A model generated the notes under the pieces. The model ran no database searches and was not told where the DNA came from. It saw nothing but the letters and a program-made list of their open reading frames with translations. From Myxococcota bacterium (GTDB lineage: Bacteria > Myxococcota_A > UBA796 > UBA2385): a stretch of DNA of 38,927 nucleotides. A program made the position numbers and the translations under genes. The DNA is taken from NCBI GenBank assembly GCA_023150805.1, contig JAKLKF010000071.1, positions 1 through 38,927 of the forward strand, in the 5' to 3' direction. Shown one piece after another: positions 22,962 to 31,954 of this stretch (positions within the stretch are counted from its first letter, which is position 1; each line of letters starts with the position of its first letter).

Positions 22962-23492
22962 TCAGCCCCTCAGCGCGGCCTCGCAGGCGGCCAGCAGGTC
23001 GGCGGGGTCGGCCAGCGCGCCGGGGCCGACGTCGCCGCAGGCCAGGCGCTTGCTGGTGGGCGGGACGACGGTGAAGCGGCCCAGCTCCTGCAGCCAGCGC
23101 AGGTTGCGCTGCACGACGGGCTGGGCCCACATCTCGGTGTTCATCGCCGGGCCCAGGATGACGGGCCGGCTGGCCGGCAAGGCCAGCAGCGTGGTGGTCA
23201 GCAGGTCGTCGGCCAGGCCGAGTGCCAGCTTGCCCAGGGCGTTGGCGGTGGCCGGCGCCACGCAGGCGACCTCGGCCCACTTGGCGGCGTGGATGTGGTC
23301 CATCGCGGCCTCGGCCTGGTCGGTCAGCACGGGGCGCCCGGTCAGGCCGGCGAAGGTGAGCGGGCCGACGAAGTCCTGGGCCCGCCGGGTCATCAGGACC
23401 TGGACCTCGTGGCCGGCCTTGACGGCCAGGCTGCACAGCTCGCAGGCCTTGTAGGCGGCGATGCCGCCGGTCACGCAGAGCAGCAGGCGCAT
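22962..23492 (-). CDS. Stand-alone phosphopantothenoylcysteine decarboxylase-like flavoprotein
   Basis: A 176-residue protein starting at ATG 23492, overlapping the preceding stop by one base (TGATG). HFCD family: 'LLLCVTGGIAAYKA' FMN loop, 'MDHIHAAKWAEVACVAPATANALGKLA' with the active-site His, 'PAMNTEMW', and 'ACGDVGPGAL' with the catalytic Cys. Usual bacterial CoaBC is a fusion of about 400 residues; here only the CoaC half is present and CoaB is not in the window. It could be CoaC of a split pair or a decarboxylase of peptidyl cysteines; the conserved PxMNxxMW fits CoaC well. Confidence 0.88.
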   Translation of the reverse strand: MRLLLCVTGGIAAYKACELCSLAVKAGHEVQVLMTRRAQDFVGPLTFAGLTGRPVLTDQAEAAMDHIHAAKWAEVACVAPATANALGKLALGLADDLLTTTLLALPASRPVILGPAMNTEMWAQPVVQRNLRWLQELGRFTVVPPTSKRLACGDVGPGALADPADLLAACEAALRG

Positions 23493-25366
23493 CAGTCCAG
23501 CTCGAAGTCGATGAGGGGGGCGTCGTCGGTGACGGCGGTCTGCAGGAAGGTCGCGTACAGGCTGGCCGCGTCGCCGTTGTTGTAGATGGGGAAGTGGTCG
23601 TCCTCGGGGAACTCGGCCAGGCCGCCGCTGACGACGCTGCCGTCCCAGGCGGTGACGTTGTCGGCGCAGGGCACGGCCTGGCCGACCAGGCCGGACAGCT
23701 CGTTGATGTCCTGGCTCTGGGAGACCGGGTCGAGGATGGGCAGGCCGCCGGCCCCGGCCAGCACCTGCGAGGTGATGCTGGGCGTGTGCTCGTCGAGCAG
23801 GCCGGTGGTCATGAGCACCGGCACGGGGCTGGTGTGCCACCAGGGCTGCCGGGCGCTCCAGTAGGGGGCGTAGTTGAGGGGGTCGACGGCCTCGCCCAGG
23901 GTCTGGACCATGCCGATCAGGGGGTGGTCGGGGGTGACGGTCTCGTCGGCGTCCAGGTCGAAGGTGCTGGCGATCAGCGCCTGCACGTCCAGGCCGCCCT
24001 GCTTGCGGTAGACGACCGACAGGGCCAGGCCGCCGCCGGCGCCGGACAGGACCACGCCGCGCAGGGTCTCGCCCAGCCACGGGGCGGCCATGGCGCCCAC
24101 GATGCCGCCGTGGCTGTGGCCCAGGTAGGCGACGCGGGTGGGGTCGAAGACGGCCTCGCGGTCGGCCTCGCCCTCCTCCACCAGGGTGAAGCGGCTCTCC
24201 TGGCGGGTCAGCACCAGGGACAGGAAGACGGCGTCCAGCACGGCCTGCTGGAAGTTGCCGCGGGCGGCGGTGGGGTTGAAGTAGTTGAAGGACAGGAGCG
24301 AGGGGTCGGCGCCGGTGCCGCGGTCGCCGTGCAGGGGCAGGGAGATCGAGATGCCGGCCAGGCCCGAGCGGGCCAGCACGGCGGCGGGCTCCAGCGGCAT
24401 GCCCTCGTTGGCGAAGTCGGCCTGGTCGCCGCCGGTGCCGTGGCCGAACAGGACGACGGGCCAGCCGCCGGGGGGCATGTCCTGGTCCTCGGGGATGGAG
24501 ATGCGGAACAGCACCTGCTGCCAGCCGGCCAGGACGGGCACGCCCGCCTGGTCGAAGGCGAAGCCGCCGCCCTCGCTGGTGAACGGGGGCTCGCCGTGCT
24601 GCCAGGTGGGGATCCAGACCTGGCCCTCGTAGGCGTCGTACTGGCCGCCGTCCCAGACCCAGGTCAGCGCCTGGTCCAGGGGCGGGGTCGAGAGCTGGAC
24701 CTGCAGGTGGTCGACGGCCCGGCGCACGGTGTCCAGCGGGTCCTGGGTCGTGAAGACGGTGGCGGCCGCGACGTCCTCCAGCTCGACGCCGAGCTGGAAC
24801 AGCACCTCCTCCAGGCCGTCGTAGTGGGCGGCGTCGGGGTGCTCCGCCTGCCAGACCTCGGAGAAGCCCCGGGCGGGGCGGGCGATGTCGGTGCGCACCA
24901 CGACGGCGTAGGTGCGCGCCGGGTGCAGGGGCGCGCCCCACAGGGGCTGCACGGTCAGCAGGTGGGCGGGCTGGAAGCTGGTCTCGTCCTCGGTCCAGGC
25001 CCAGGTCCAGGGCACGAGCTGGCCGCGGCGGGGGCTGTCGGGATCGACGTCGACCAGCAGGATGGGCGAGTCCAGGGTGGCGCTGGTGGCCGGGTCGGGC
25101 AGGGCGGCGGTGTCCAGCGCCCCGTCGAAGGGGATCCAGACGGGCGCGTTGGTGCCGAAGCCGTCCAGCGTCTCGATGTCGCTGCTGTACAGCTCGACCA
25201 GCTCGTACTCGTCGCGGCCGGGGAAGCCGGTCATGTCCGGGTGGCCGTCGACGGTGCGCAGGTCGCTGGGGAAGGGGGCGCCGAAGAAGCCGTCGCCGTC
25301 CAGGACCGGGCGGGGGCCCCGGCCGCCGTCGGCGCAGGCGAGGAGGAGCGGGAGGAGCGCGGTCAT
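23492..25366 (-). CDS. Alpha/beta-hydrolase lipoprotein
   Basis: A 624-residue lipoprotein with a short signal ending at L-L-A-C (C11). Residues 20-290 are a beta-rich N-terminal region that begins 'FFGAPFPSDLR', common in myxobacterial esterase lipoproteins. Residues 300-624 are an alpha/beta hydrolase: 'FGHGTGG' oxyanion loop (307-313), nucleophile elbow GHSHG (S418), 'TTGLLDEHTP' with the likely Asp and 'EDDHFPIYN' with the His. Substrate is unknown; a secreted lipase/esterase acting at the outer membrane or outside is likely. The downstream flavoprotein gene overlaps it by one base. Confidence 0.85.
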   Translation of the reverse strand: MTALLPLLLACADGGRGPRPVLDGDGFFGAPFPSDLRTVDGHPDMTGFPGRDEYELVELYSSDIETLDGFGTNAPVWIPFDGALDTAALPDPATSATLDSPILLVDVDPDSPRRGQLVPWTWAWTEDETSFQPAHLLTVQPLWGAPLHPARTYAVVVRTDIARPARGFSEVWQAEHPDAAHYDGLEEVLFQLGVELEDVAAATVFTTQDPLDTVRRAVDHLQVQLSTPPLDQALTWVWDGGQYDAYEGQVWIPTWQHGEPPFTSEGGGFAFDQAGVPVLAGWQQVLFRISIPEDQDMPPGGWPVVLFGHGTGGDQADFANEGMPLEPAAVLARSGLAGISISLPLHGDRGTGADPSLLSFNYFNPTAARGNFQQAVLDAVFLSLVLTRQESRFTLVEEGEADREAVFDPTRVAYLGHSHGGIVGAMAAPWLGETLRGVVLSGAGGGLALSVVYRKQGGLDVQALIASTFDLDADETVTPDHPLIGMVQTLGEAVDPLNYAPYWSARQPWWHTSPVPVLMTTGLLDEHTPSITSQVLAGAGGLPILDPVSQSQDINELSGLVGQAVPCADNVTAWDGSVVSGGLAEFPEDDHFPIYNNGDAASLYATFLQTAVTDDAPLIDFELD

Positions 25367-25410
25367 CGGCCGACTCTAACCGCGGGGGGGCGGGGGAGAG
25401 CGGGGCAAGT

Positions 25411-25438
25411 GGGATCAACGGATAACAGCCGGCACCTG
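25411..25438. repeat. 28-base intergenic repeat, copy 1
   Basis: GGGATCAA-CG-GATAACAGCC followed by GGCACCTG. The second copy is at 26473-26500, with AA in place of CG (26 of 28 identical). Both lie in gaps between minus-strand genes. Confidence 0.8.
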
Positions 25439-25442
25439 GAGA

Positions 25443-25531
25443 CTAGCGGCGCTAGGTCTGGGTGGGAGGGGTGAGCCTAGCGGGGCTAGGCTATGGCGCC
25501 ATGCCAGCGGCGCCATGCTAGCGGCGCTAGC
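25443..25531. terminator. Cluster of CTAGC-armed hairpins after the TerB-like gene
   Basis: Inverted repeats CTAGC-GGC-GCTAG (25443-25455), CCTAGC-GGG-GCTAGG (25476-25490), ATGGCGCCAT (25493-25502) and GCTAGC-GGC-GCTAGC (25517-25531). The last contains the stop codon of the upstream gene. Six CTAG tetramers occur in 90 bases. No T tract is present, so a factor-dependent or attenuating role is more likely than a simple intrinsic terminator. Confidence 0.5.
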
Positions 25532-26444
25532 CTTCTGACACCAGCAGGCCACGCAGGCTGCGCCACAGGCGCACCATGGCGGGCGCGACCTGGTCCTCCC
25601 GGCGCTGACCGAGCGCCTCCAGGGGCTCCAGCGGGTGGCCCCAGTGCCGGGCGAACTCGCGGATCACGCGCCACTCCGAGCCGTCGCGCTCGTGGTCGAT
25701 GAAGGACAGCTCGACCATGGCCTCCAGGATGGGGCCGGGCGCGCGGGGCAGCGGCAGGTCGGTGGGCCGCCAGGGGCGGACCAGCCCCTCGTCCAGGCCG
25801 GGCAGGCCGGCGCGCCGCGCGAAGCCGTCCAGGAAGGCACGCTCGCCGGGGCGGATGACGCCGTCGGCCAGCATGACGGCGGCGAGGGCCTGCAGGGCCA
25901 GGCGGCGCTCGTCGACCGGCGCCTCGGGCCGAGGAGCCTGCGGCGCAGGGGGCGCCTCTCGGGCCGGGCTGCGCGCCACGACGCCGCCGCCGCGGGGGCC
26001 GGCCTCGGCCGCGCGCAGCAGCTCGCTGGCCTCGACCTTGCCGCCGCCGCCGCCGGCCCCGGCCAGCCCGGGGAAGAGCCAGGCGATGACGTCGAAGCTG
26101 GTCTCGACCGGCCGCCCGGCGAGCAGGGCGTCGACCACCTGGGAGGTGGACAGGCCGCCGAAGCCCGAGGCGACGAAGGCGTGCACGTCGTCCTCGCCCT
26201 CGGTGCGCGCCCAGCGCAGCAGGGCGGCGTGCACCTGGCCGGGGTCGCGGAAGGGGATGCCGCGGTCGAGCAAGGCGCCCTCGCGCTCCCAGCGGCCGCA
26301 CAGGCGACAGCGCCCCTCGACCACGCGCCCGCGGTCGCCGGGGCCGCCCACGGCGGCGGCGTGCAGCTCGACCAGCTCGATGACGGCGGCCTCGACCCGG
26401 CAGCTCGGACAGGCGGCGAGGATCTGGACCAGCTCAGCCTGCAT
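25527..26444 (-). CDS. TerB-like domain protein with N-terminal zinc ribbon
   Basis: A 305-residue protein. C12-x2-C15 and C46-x2-C49 form an N-terminal zinc ribbon. Residues 55-165 are of unknown fold with a Gly/Ala linker. Residues 175-290 fit the TerB/DjlA-type helical domain ('LALQALAAVMLADGVIRPGERAFLDGFARRAGLP', then 'MVELSFIDHERDGSEWRVIREFARHWG'), including the acidic 'ADG...E' loop thought to bind metal. TerB domains are linked with tellurite resistance and membrane-stress responses; the exact role is unknown. It lies downstream of ppx, with a repeat and a hairpin between them. Confidence 0.8.
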   Translation of the reverse strand: MQAELVQILAACPSCRVEAAVIELVELHAAAVGGPGDRGRVVEGRCRLCGRWEREGALLDRGIPFRDPGQVHAALLRWARTEGEDDVHAFVASGFGGLSTSQVVDALLAGRPVETSFDVIAWLFPGLAGAGGGGGKVEASELLRAAEAGPRGGGVVARSPAREAPPAPQAPRPEAPVDERRLALQALAAVMLADGVIRPGERAFLDGFARRAGLPGLDEGLVRPWRPTDLPLPRAPGPILEAMVELSFIDHERDGSEWRVIREFARHWGHPLEPLEALGQRREDQVAPAMVRLWRSLRGLLVSEG

Positions 26445-26472
26445 GGGGGGCCCTCACCGGGCGGGGAGAAAT

Positions 26473-26500
26473 GGGATCAAAAGATAACAGCCGGCACCTG
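26473..26500. repeat. 28-base intergenic repeat, copy 2
   Basis: See copy 1 at 25411-25438. Here the end pairs with TCAGGTG (26504-26511) across the ppx stop codon to form CACCTGA-TC-TCAGGTG, a possible terminator stem. Confidence 0.8.
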
Positions 26501-26503
26501 ATC

Positions 26504-27427
26504 TCAGGTGGCGAGCAGGCCGTGGCGGACGCCGCCGTCGCTGACGAGCAGGCTCTCGCGCTGCAGGGCGGTGAGGACGGCCTCGAGCACGCAGGCGCCG
26601 GCGAGCAGGTTGTCGGCGCGCTCGGGCGAGACGGCGGCCCACTGGCGGCGCTCGTCGGGGGACGAGGCGAGCAGGCGGTCGATGAAGCGGCGCAGGTCGG
26701 CGCGGGTCAGGCGGGTGCCGTGGACCTTGTCGCGGTCCCAGGTCGTCAGCTCGAGCTGCATGGCGGCCAGGGTGGTGGCGGTGCCGGCGACGGCGACGAC
26801 GCTGCGGGGGTGGCGGGCGGGATCGAGGACGGCGGTCGCCTCGGCGCAGGCCTGGCGCAGGCGGGACAGGGCCCGGGGCTCGTAGCGGTCGGGCACCTCG
26901 CCGAAGAAGGCCTCGGTCAGGCGCACGCTGCCGATCTCCAGGCTGGTGCGGAACTGGATGCGCTCGCCCTCGCCCAGCACGACCTCGGTGCTGCCGCCGC
27001 CCAGGTCGACGACGGCGACGCTGCCCAGCGGCAGGGGCAGGCCGTCGAGCGCGCCGAGCCAGGTGAGCCGCGCCTCCTCCGGCCCGGAGATCACCTCGAC
27101 GTGCACGCCGGTCTCGTCCTGGATGCGCTGCAGGAAGGTGGCGGCGTTGAGCGCCCGGCGGGCGGCGCTGGTGGCGACGGCGCGGATGCGGCCGGGCTCG
27201 ACACCCAGCTCGCGGGCCCGGGCGGCGTAGCGGCGCAGCACCTCGACCGCGGCGTCCATGCGGTCGGGCCGGAACAGGCCGCGGTCGCCCAGGCCCTTGC
27301 CCAGGCCGACGACGGTCTGCAGGTCCTCGACCGTCTGCCCGTCGGCGCCGCGGACCAGGAGCAGCAGCGAGTTGCTGCCGATGTCGATCGAGGCCGAGGG
27401 CTGGGCCCCGGCGGCTGGGCTCGTCAC
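26504..27427 (-). CDS. Ppx/GppA-family phosphatase
   Basis: A 307-residue protein matching one Ppx/GppA domain pair: 'SIDIGSNSLLLLV' (phosphate loop 1), 'VATSAARRALN', 'ISGPEEARLTWLGAL', 'AVVDLGGGSTEVV' (phosphate loop 2), 'SLEIGSVRLTE' and 'AVAGTATTLAAM'. The catalytic Glu (in GPEEA) is present. Short members (about 300 residues) act as exopolyphosphatase or (p)ppGpp 5'-phosphatase; the two cannot be told apart by sequence here. It starts one base after the tolB stop, so it belongs to the tol transcription unit. Confidence 0.93.
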   Translation of the reverse strand: MTSPAAGAQPSASIDIGSNSLLLLVRGADGQTVEDLQTVVGLGKGLGDRGLFRPDRMDAAVEVLRRYAARARELGVEPGRIRAVATSAARRALNAATFLQRIQDETGVHVEVISGPEEARLTWLGALDGLPLPLGSVAVVDLGGGSTEVVLGEGERIQFRTSLEIGSVRLTEAFFGEVPDRYEPRALSRLRQACAEATAVLDPARHPRSVVAVAGTATTLAAMQLELTTWDRDKVHGTRLTRADLRRFIDRLLASSPDERRQWAAVSPERADNLLAGACVLEAVLTALQRESLLVSDGGVRHGLLAT

Positions 27428-27428
27428 G

Positions 27429-28757
27429 TCACCACCCCAGGATCGGCGACCACGCCGGGTTCGTGTAGCCGCCCTTGCCCTGCGTGAGCTGGACCTGGTG
27501 CGTGCCGTCGGCGGTCGCCATCCAGATGTGGGCGCTGCCCGTGCGGGTCGAGGAGAAGGCCAGGTAGTTGCCGTCGGGGCTCCAGCAGGGGTCCTCGTTG
27601 TCCCCCATGCCCTGGGTGATGCGGGTCAGGCCCGTGCCGTCGATCTTGACGGTGAAGACGTCGAAGACGCCCGAGCGGGCGACGAAGGCCAGGCGGTCGC
27701 CCTTGGGGGACCAGACCGGGTCGGTGTTGTGGCCGCCCTGGTAGGTGACCCGCTGCACGCCGCTGCCGTCGGTGTTGGCGATGTAGACCTGGGCGCCGCC
27801 GGAGCGGTCGCTGACGAAGGCGATGCGGCTGCCGTCGGGGCTGAAGGCGGGCGAGACGTCGATGCCGGCCGACTTGGTCAGGCGGGTCATCACCTCGCCG
27901 GTGCGGCTGTCGAGGATGTAGACGTCGGGGTCGCCGCTGGGAGACATGGTGAGCGCCAGGCGCGAGCCGTCCGGCGACCAGGCCGGGCCGGTGTTGATGC
28001 CCGTGCGCGCCGACAGCCGGGTGATCTTGCCGCCGCCCAGGTCGGCGACGTAGCAGTCGGGGTTGCCGGAGGTGTAGCTGGTGAAGGCCAGCTTGCTGCC
28101 CGAGGGGCTCCAGGCCGGCTGCAGGTTGATGCTGCCGTTCTGGGTGATCTTCGTCAGCCCGTGCCCGTCGAAGTCGACGACGTAGATCTCCTTGTTGCCC
28201 GAGAAGGTGCCGGCCACGGCGAAGCGCGTGGCGAAGGGCGCGTTCTGGCCGGTGACGCGGAAGACGATCTCGTTGGCGACCTTGTGGGCCAGCGAGCGCA
28301 CGGAGGCGGCGCCGCCGGTGAAGGCCTTGGCGCCGAGCTTGCGCCGGCCGGGCACGTCGTAGACCCAGGCCTCGGCCCGCAGGGTGCCGCCGCTGTCCGT
28401 GAGCACGGTCTTGCCCAGGGCCACCGCGCCGGGCACCTCCCAGTCCTCGAAGCGGAACTGGCCGGGCTGCACGCCGGTGCCGCCGGGCTCGATGTGGGCG
28501 GCCTCCTCGATGAGGTCGAACCAGCCGGACAGCTCCAGGTCGCGGCGCACGACCTGGTAGAACTCGGCGGACTGGCCGGCGGCGCCGACCGGGCGGGGCA
28601 GGGCCAGGGGCAGCTTGCTGGCGCCGGGCGCACCCACGATGATGTGGATGCGGCCCTGCTCCTGGGGCACGTCCTCCTGGGCGCGGGCGGGCCAGGGCAG
28701 GGCGAGCGCCGCGGTGCCAGCGGCGAGTCCGGTCAACAGGTCGCGTCGGGTCCGCAT
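27429..28757 (-). CDS. tolB: Tol-Pal system protein TolB
   Basis: A 442-residue periplasmic protein. The signal begins R-T-R-R-D-L-L and ends A-R-A-Q, a twin-arginine-like signal, unusual for TolB. Residues 35-180 are the TolB N-domain; residues 185-442 form a six-bladed propeller with repeated 'SPDGSRIAF' motifs (for example 'FSPDGSRIAFVSDRSGGAQVYI', 'WSPDGNYLAFSSTRTG'). It works with Pal and TolA in outer-membrane constriction and stability. It is the last tol gene; pal is not in the window. Confidence 0.95.
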   Translation of the reverse strand: MRTRRDLLTGLAAGTAALALPWPARAQEDVPQEQGRIHIIVGAPGASKLPLALPRPVGAAGQSAEFYQVVRRDLELSGWFDLIEEAAHIEPGGTGVQPGQFRFEDWEVPGAVALGKTVLTDSGGTLRAEAWVYDVPGRRKLGAKAFTGGAASVRSLAHKVANEIVFRVTGQNAPFATRFAVAGTFSGNKEIYVVDFDGHGLTKITQNGSINLQPAWSPSGSKLAFTSYTSGNPDCYVADLGGGKITRLSARTGINTGPAWSPDGSRLALTMSPSGDPDVYILDSRTGEVMTRLTKSAGIDVSPAFSPDGSRIAFVSDRSGGAQVYIANTDGSGVQRVTYQGGHNTDPVWSPKGDRLAFVARSGVFDVFTVKIDGTGLTRITQGMGDNEDPCWSPDGNYLAFSSTRTGSAHIWMATADGTHQVQLTQGKGGYTNPAWSPILGW

Positions 28758-28832
28758 GTTGGGCCAGGGAGAGGGGGCGGCGGGGGAGGAGAGGGGGAGA
28801 GGCTACAGCAGGCCGCGGGGGGGGCGCAGGCC

Positions 28833-29663
28833 CTACTGCAGGTCGCGCGCGGCCAGCGTGATGAGCACGCCCTGGGCGGCGCTGTCGCGGAAGCGGGCGG
28901 GCGGGTTGGGCAGGCGCGCGGTCTTGACGACGGCCAGCAGGGCCGAGCGGTCGAAGCTGGCGTCGCCCGAGCCCTTGACGAGCTGGGCCTCGCCGAGCTT
29001 GCCGTCGGAGGACACGGGCACCAGGAGCTGGACCTGGTACTCGGGGTGGGCCTGGATGGTGGCGGGCAAGGGCGTCCAGTTGGGCAGGATGGCGGTCCGG
29101 CAGGCCGAGATGTAGCGCGCCAGCTCGGGGTCCATGGTCCCGGTGCCGGCGCCGAAGATGGCGTCCTTGGGATCGACACCGTTGGGGTCGGTGCGCGTCC
29201 GGTCCACGTCGCCCAGGGGCGCGTTGGGGTCCTTGATCAGCGCCTCGCGCCGGGCCTGGTTGAGCAGGGCCTGGCGCGCGTCGGTGCGGTCCTGGGGGCG
29301 GTCGGCGCCCTTGGGCGTGGGCGCGTCGTCCTGCTGGACCACCATGTCGCTGGCGGTCGGCGGCGGCGGCGGCGCGGCGTCGGGGGTGTCGGCCCCCTTG
29401 GGCGGGTCGGGGGTGCGGCTGGGCCGGTCGGGCATGCTGCTGGTGGACTTGGGCAGGGCGACGGCCTGCACCTGCATCACCTTGCTGGGGTCGATGAGCG
29501 GGGTCGGGTCCGGCCGCACGCACTGGCCCAGGAAGATGGCCGCGCCCAGCGCGACGTGCAGGCCCAGCGAGGCGGCGATCTCCCAGGTCGGGCGGGCGGC
29601 GGTCGCGCCCGACAGGGGTCCCGACCCTGCCGATCCGGTCCCCAGGGTCGCCGCGCCGCTCAT
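28833..29663 (-). CDS. tolA: TolA/TonB-like energy transducer
   Basis: A 276-residue protein; its ATG overlaps the tolR stop (ATGA). One membrane helix (about 29-48), then a Pro/Asp-rich periplasmic stretch with several DR/DP repeats, and a C-terminal domain (about 175-276) 'RTAILPNWTPLP', 'QLLVPVSSDGKLGEAQLVKGSGDASFDRSALLAV' typical of TolA/TonB C-terminal domains. Much shorter than E. coli TolA, as usual outside gamma-proteobacteria. It links TolQR at the inner membrane with TolB/Pal. Confidence 0.88.
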   Translation of the reverse strand: MSGAATLGTGSAGSGPLSGATAARPTWEIAASLGLHVALGAAIFLGQCVRPDPTPLIDPSKVMQVQAVALPKSTSSMPDRPSRTPDPPKGADTPDAAPPPPPTASDMVVQQDDAPTPKGADRPQDRTDARQALLNQARREALIKDPNAPLGDVDRTRTDPNGVDPKDAIFGAGTGTMDPELARYISACRTAILPNWTPLPATIQAHPEYQVQLLVPVSSDGKLGEAQLVKGSGDASFDRSALLAVVKTARLPNPPARFRDSAAQGVLITLAARDLQ

Positions 29664-30079
29664 CCGCCCTCCGCCGTGCCGGGCTGGGTGACCATGCCCA
29701 TGCGGGCGATGCCCGCGCTGGTGGCCAGCGCCAGGAGCTGGGCCACCTTCTCGTAGGGCACCTGGCCGTCCGCCTTGAGGAACACGTCCTGGTCGGGGTT
29801 GTTCCGCGCGATGGCCTCCAGCTTGGGGCCCAGCTCCTCGATGGTGAACTCGTGCTCGTTGATGTAGTAGCGCCCCTCGGCCGTGACGCTGAGCACCATC
29901 TGGTCCTCGGCGCTGCTGGGCAGGGCCGGGGCCTGGGCCCGGGGCAGCTCCACCTGCATGCCGGTGGTCATCATCGGCGCCGTCACCATGAAGATGATCA
30001 GGAGCACCAGCATCACGTCCACGAAGGGCGTGACGTTGATCTCCGACATCATCCCGCCGTCACCACCTCCGGTGCTCAT
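29660..30079 (-). CDS. tolR: TolR/ExbD-family proton-channel protein
   Basis: A 139-residue protein from ATG 30079 (GTG 30085 also possible; GAGGTG lies ahead). 'MSEINVTPFVDVMLVLLIIFMV' is the single membrane helix with the proton-carrying Asp (about residue 21). The periplasmic domain ends with 'VFLKADGQVPYEKVAQLLALATSAGIARMGMVTQP', as expected. The family feeds proton-motive force into TolA. The gene lies three bases after the tolQ stop. Confidence 0.95.
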   Translation of the reverse strand: MSTGGGDGGMMSEINVTPFVDVMLVLLIIFMVTAPMMTTGMQVELPRAQAPALPSSAEDQMVLSVTAEGRYYINEHEFTIEELGPKLEAIARNNPDQDVFLKADGQVPYEKVAQLLALATSAGIARMGMVTQPGTAEGG

Positions 30080-30088
30080 CCCCACGGG

Positions 30089-30826
<738 letters not shown>

Positions 30827-30939
30827 CGGCGGCTCCGGTGGCCCCCGCTGGGACCACGGGCGAGGAGGGAGGTTTCAGGAGGAGGGAGGGGAGGGAGCGG
30901 TCGCCCCGGGGCAGACGCCCGGGGCGGGGAGGGGGCGGC

Positions 30940-31809
30940 TCAGGCGCCGGTGGCGCTGCGGCGCTCGCCGGTCCAGGCGCTGATGCCGCTGGAGACGTTG
31001 TAGATCTCGCTGCCGCCGATGCTGGCGATGAACTCGGCGGCCTGGGCGGAGCGTCCGCCGTTCTGGCAGATGAAGATCAGGTGGGTGGTCTGGCCCAGCT
31101 CCTGGTAGCGGTGCGGCAGCTCGTCGACGGGCAGGAGCACCGAGTCGGGCACGTGGTCGGCGTCGTACTCCTCCTTGGTGCGGACGTCGACCAGCTTGAA
31201 GCTGTCGTCCTTGAGCTTGGCCAGCGCCTCGTCGGCCTCCAGCTCCTTGACGCGCCAGGCCTGGCCGCCGGGGTCGCGCACGCCGGTGAAGCGGTTCTCC
31301 TCCTGCTCCTCCTGCGGCACCTCGCGCCCCTCGACCCCGGCGACGTGGGACAGGATCTGCTCCACGGTGGGCAGGCCGTGCTGGCTGAGGCTGACCTTGC
31401 CGTCCTTGCCGATGACGACGACGCCGGGCCGGGCGTAGGGGCGCACCCGCCCCGAGCAGCCGAAGCGGCGCGACTCGACGGCCAGCGGGTCGTAGAGCAG
31501 GAAGAACTCCAGGCCCAGCTCGCTGCGGAACTGGCGCAGGCGGTCGGTCTTGAAGGTGCTGATCGCGAAGACGACGGTGTCGAGCTTCTCGAAGGCCTCC
31601 AGCCGGGCGTCGAAGGCCTTGAGCGTCGCGTCGGTGGCGTCGTCGTTGGTCTTGCGGAAGAAGAGCAGGACGACGTTGAGGTGGTCCTTGAAGTCCGGCA
31701 GCCGGATCCAGGTGCCCTCGTCGGCGGTCAGCGACAGGGGGGGCGCCTCGGCGCCGACGGGCAGCGGCTTCATGCGCAGGGTCTGCTTGACGAGGTTCAG
31801 GACGGACAT
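30940..31809 (-). CDS. Redoxin-rhodanese fusion protein
   Basis: A 289-residue protein from ATG 31809. Residues 15-155 are thioredoxin-fold, peroxiredoxin-like ('AEAPPLSLTADEGTWIRLPDF', 'VVLLFFRKTNDD', 'VVFAIST', 'VVVIGKDGKVSLSQHG'). The position of the peroxidatic Cys (F-F-R-K-T-N-D-D-A) holds no Cys; the only Cys of this domain is C118. Residues 185-289 are a rhodanese domain with 'CQNGGRS' (C248) active site and 'GGSEIYNVSSGISAWTGE'. It has no signal peptide. A sulfur-transfer or persulfide-handling role is more likely than peroxidase. It lies upstream of tolQ in the same direction, with a gap of 113 bases. Confidence 0.82.
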   Translation of the reverse strand: MSVLNLVKQTLRMKPLPVGAEAPPLSLTADEGTWIRLPDFKDHLNVVLLFFRKTNDDATDATLKAFDARLEAFEKLDTVVFAISTFKTDRLRQFRSELGLEFFLLYDPLAVESRRFGCSGRVRPYARPGVVVIGKDGKVSLSQHGLPTVEQILSHVAGVEGREVPQEEQEENRFTGVRDPGGQAWRVKELEADEALAKLKDDSFKLVDVRTKEEYDADHVPDSVLLPVDELPHRYQELGQTTHLIFICQNGGRSAQAAEFIASIGGSEIYNVSSGISAWTGERRSATGA

Positions 31810-31954
31810 GCAGCGGCCTCGGGGATGGTCGACCGGGGGGTGCCGGACGCGGGGGACCCGCCCGGCGCGGCGGCGCGGCGCAGGCAAGCTCCCTGGCGCT
31901 TAGCGCGATGGCGCCTGCCTGGGCAAGCGAGGGCGACGCGGAGGGCTGCCCGGA

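Noticed and set aside
23594..25474. A long plus-strand frame opposite the hydrolase lipoprotein
   Set aside because: Val/Gly/Gln-rich shadow translation; the minus strand has a complete lipoprotein with catalytic motifs.
27258..29756. A plus-strand frame of about 830 codons opposite tolB and tolA
   Set aside because: Shadow of well-supported tol genes.
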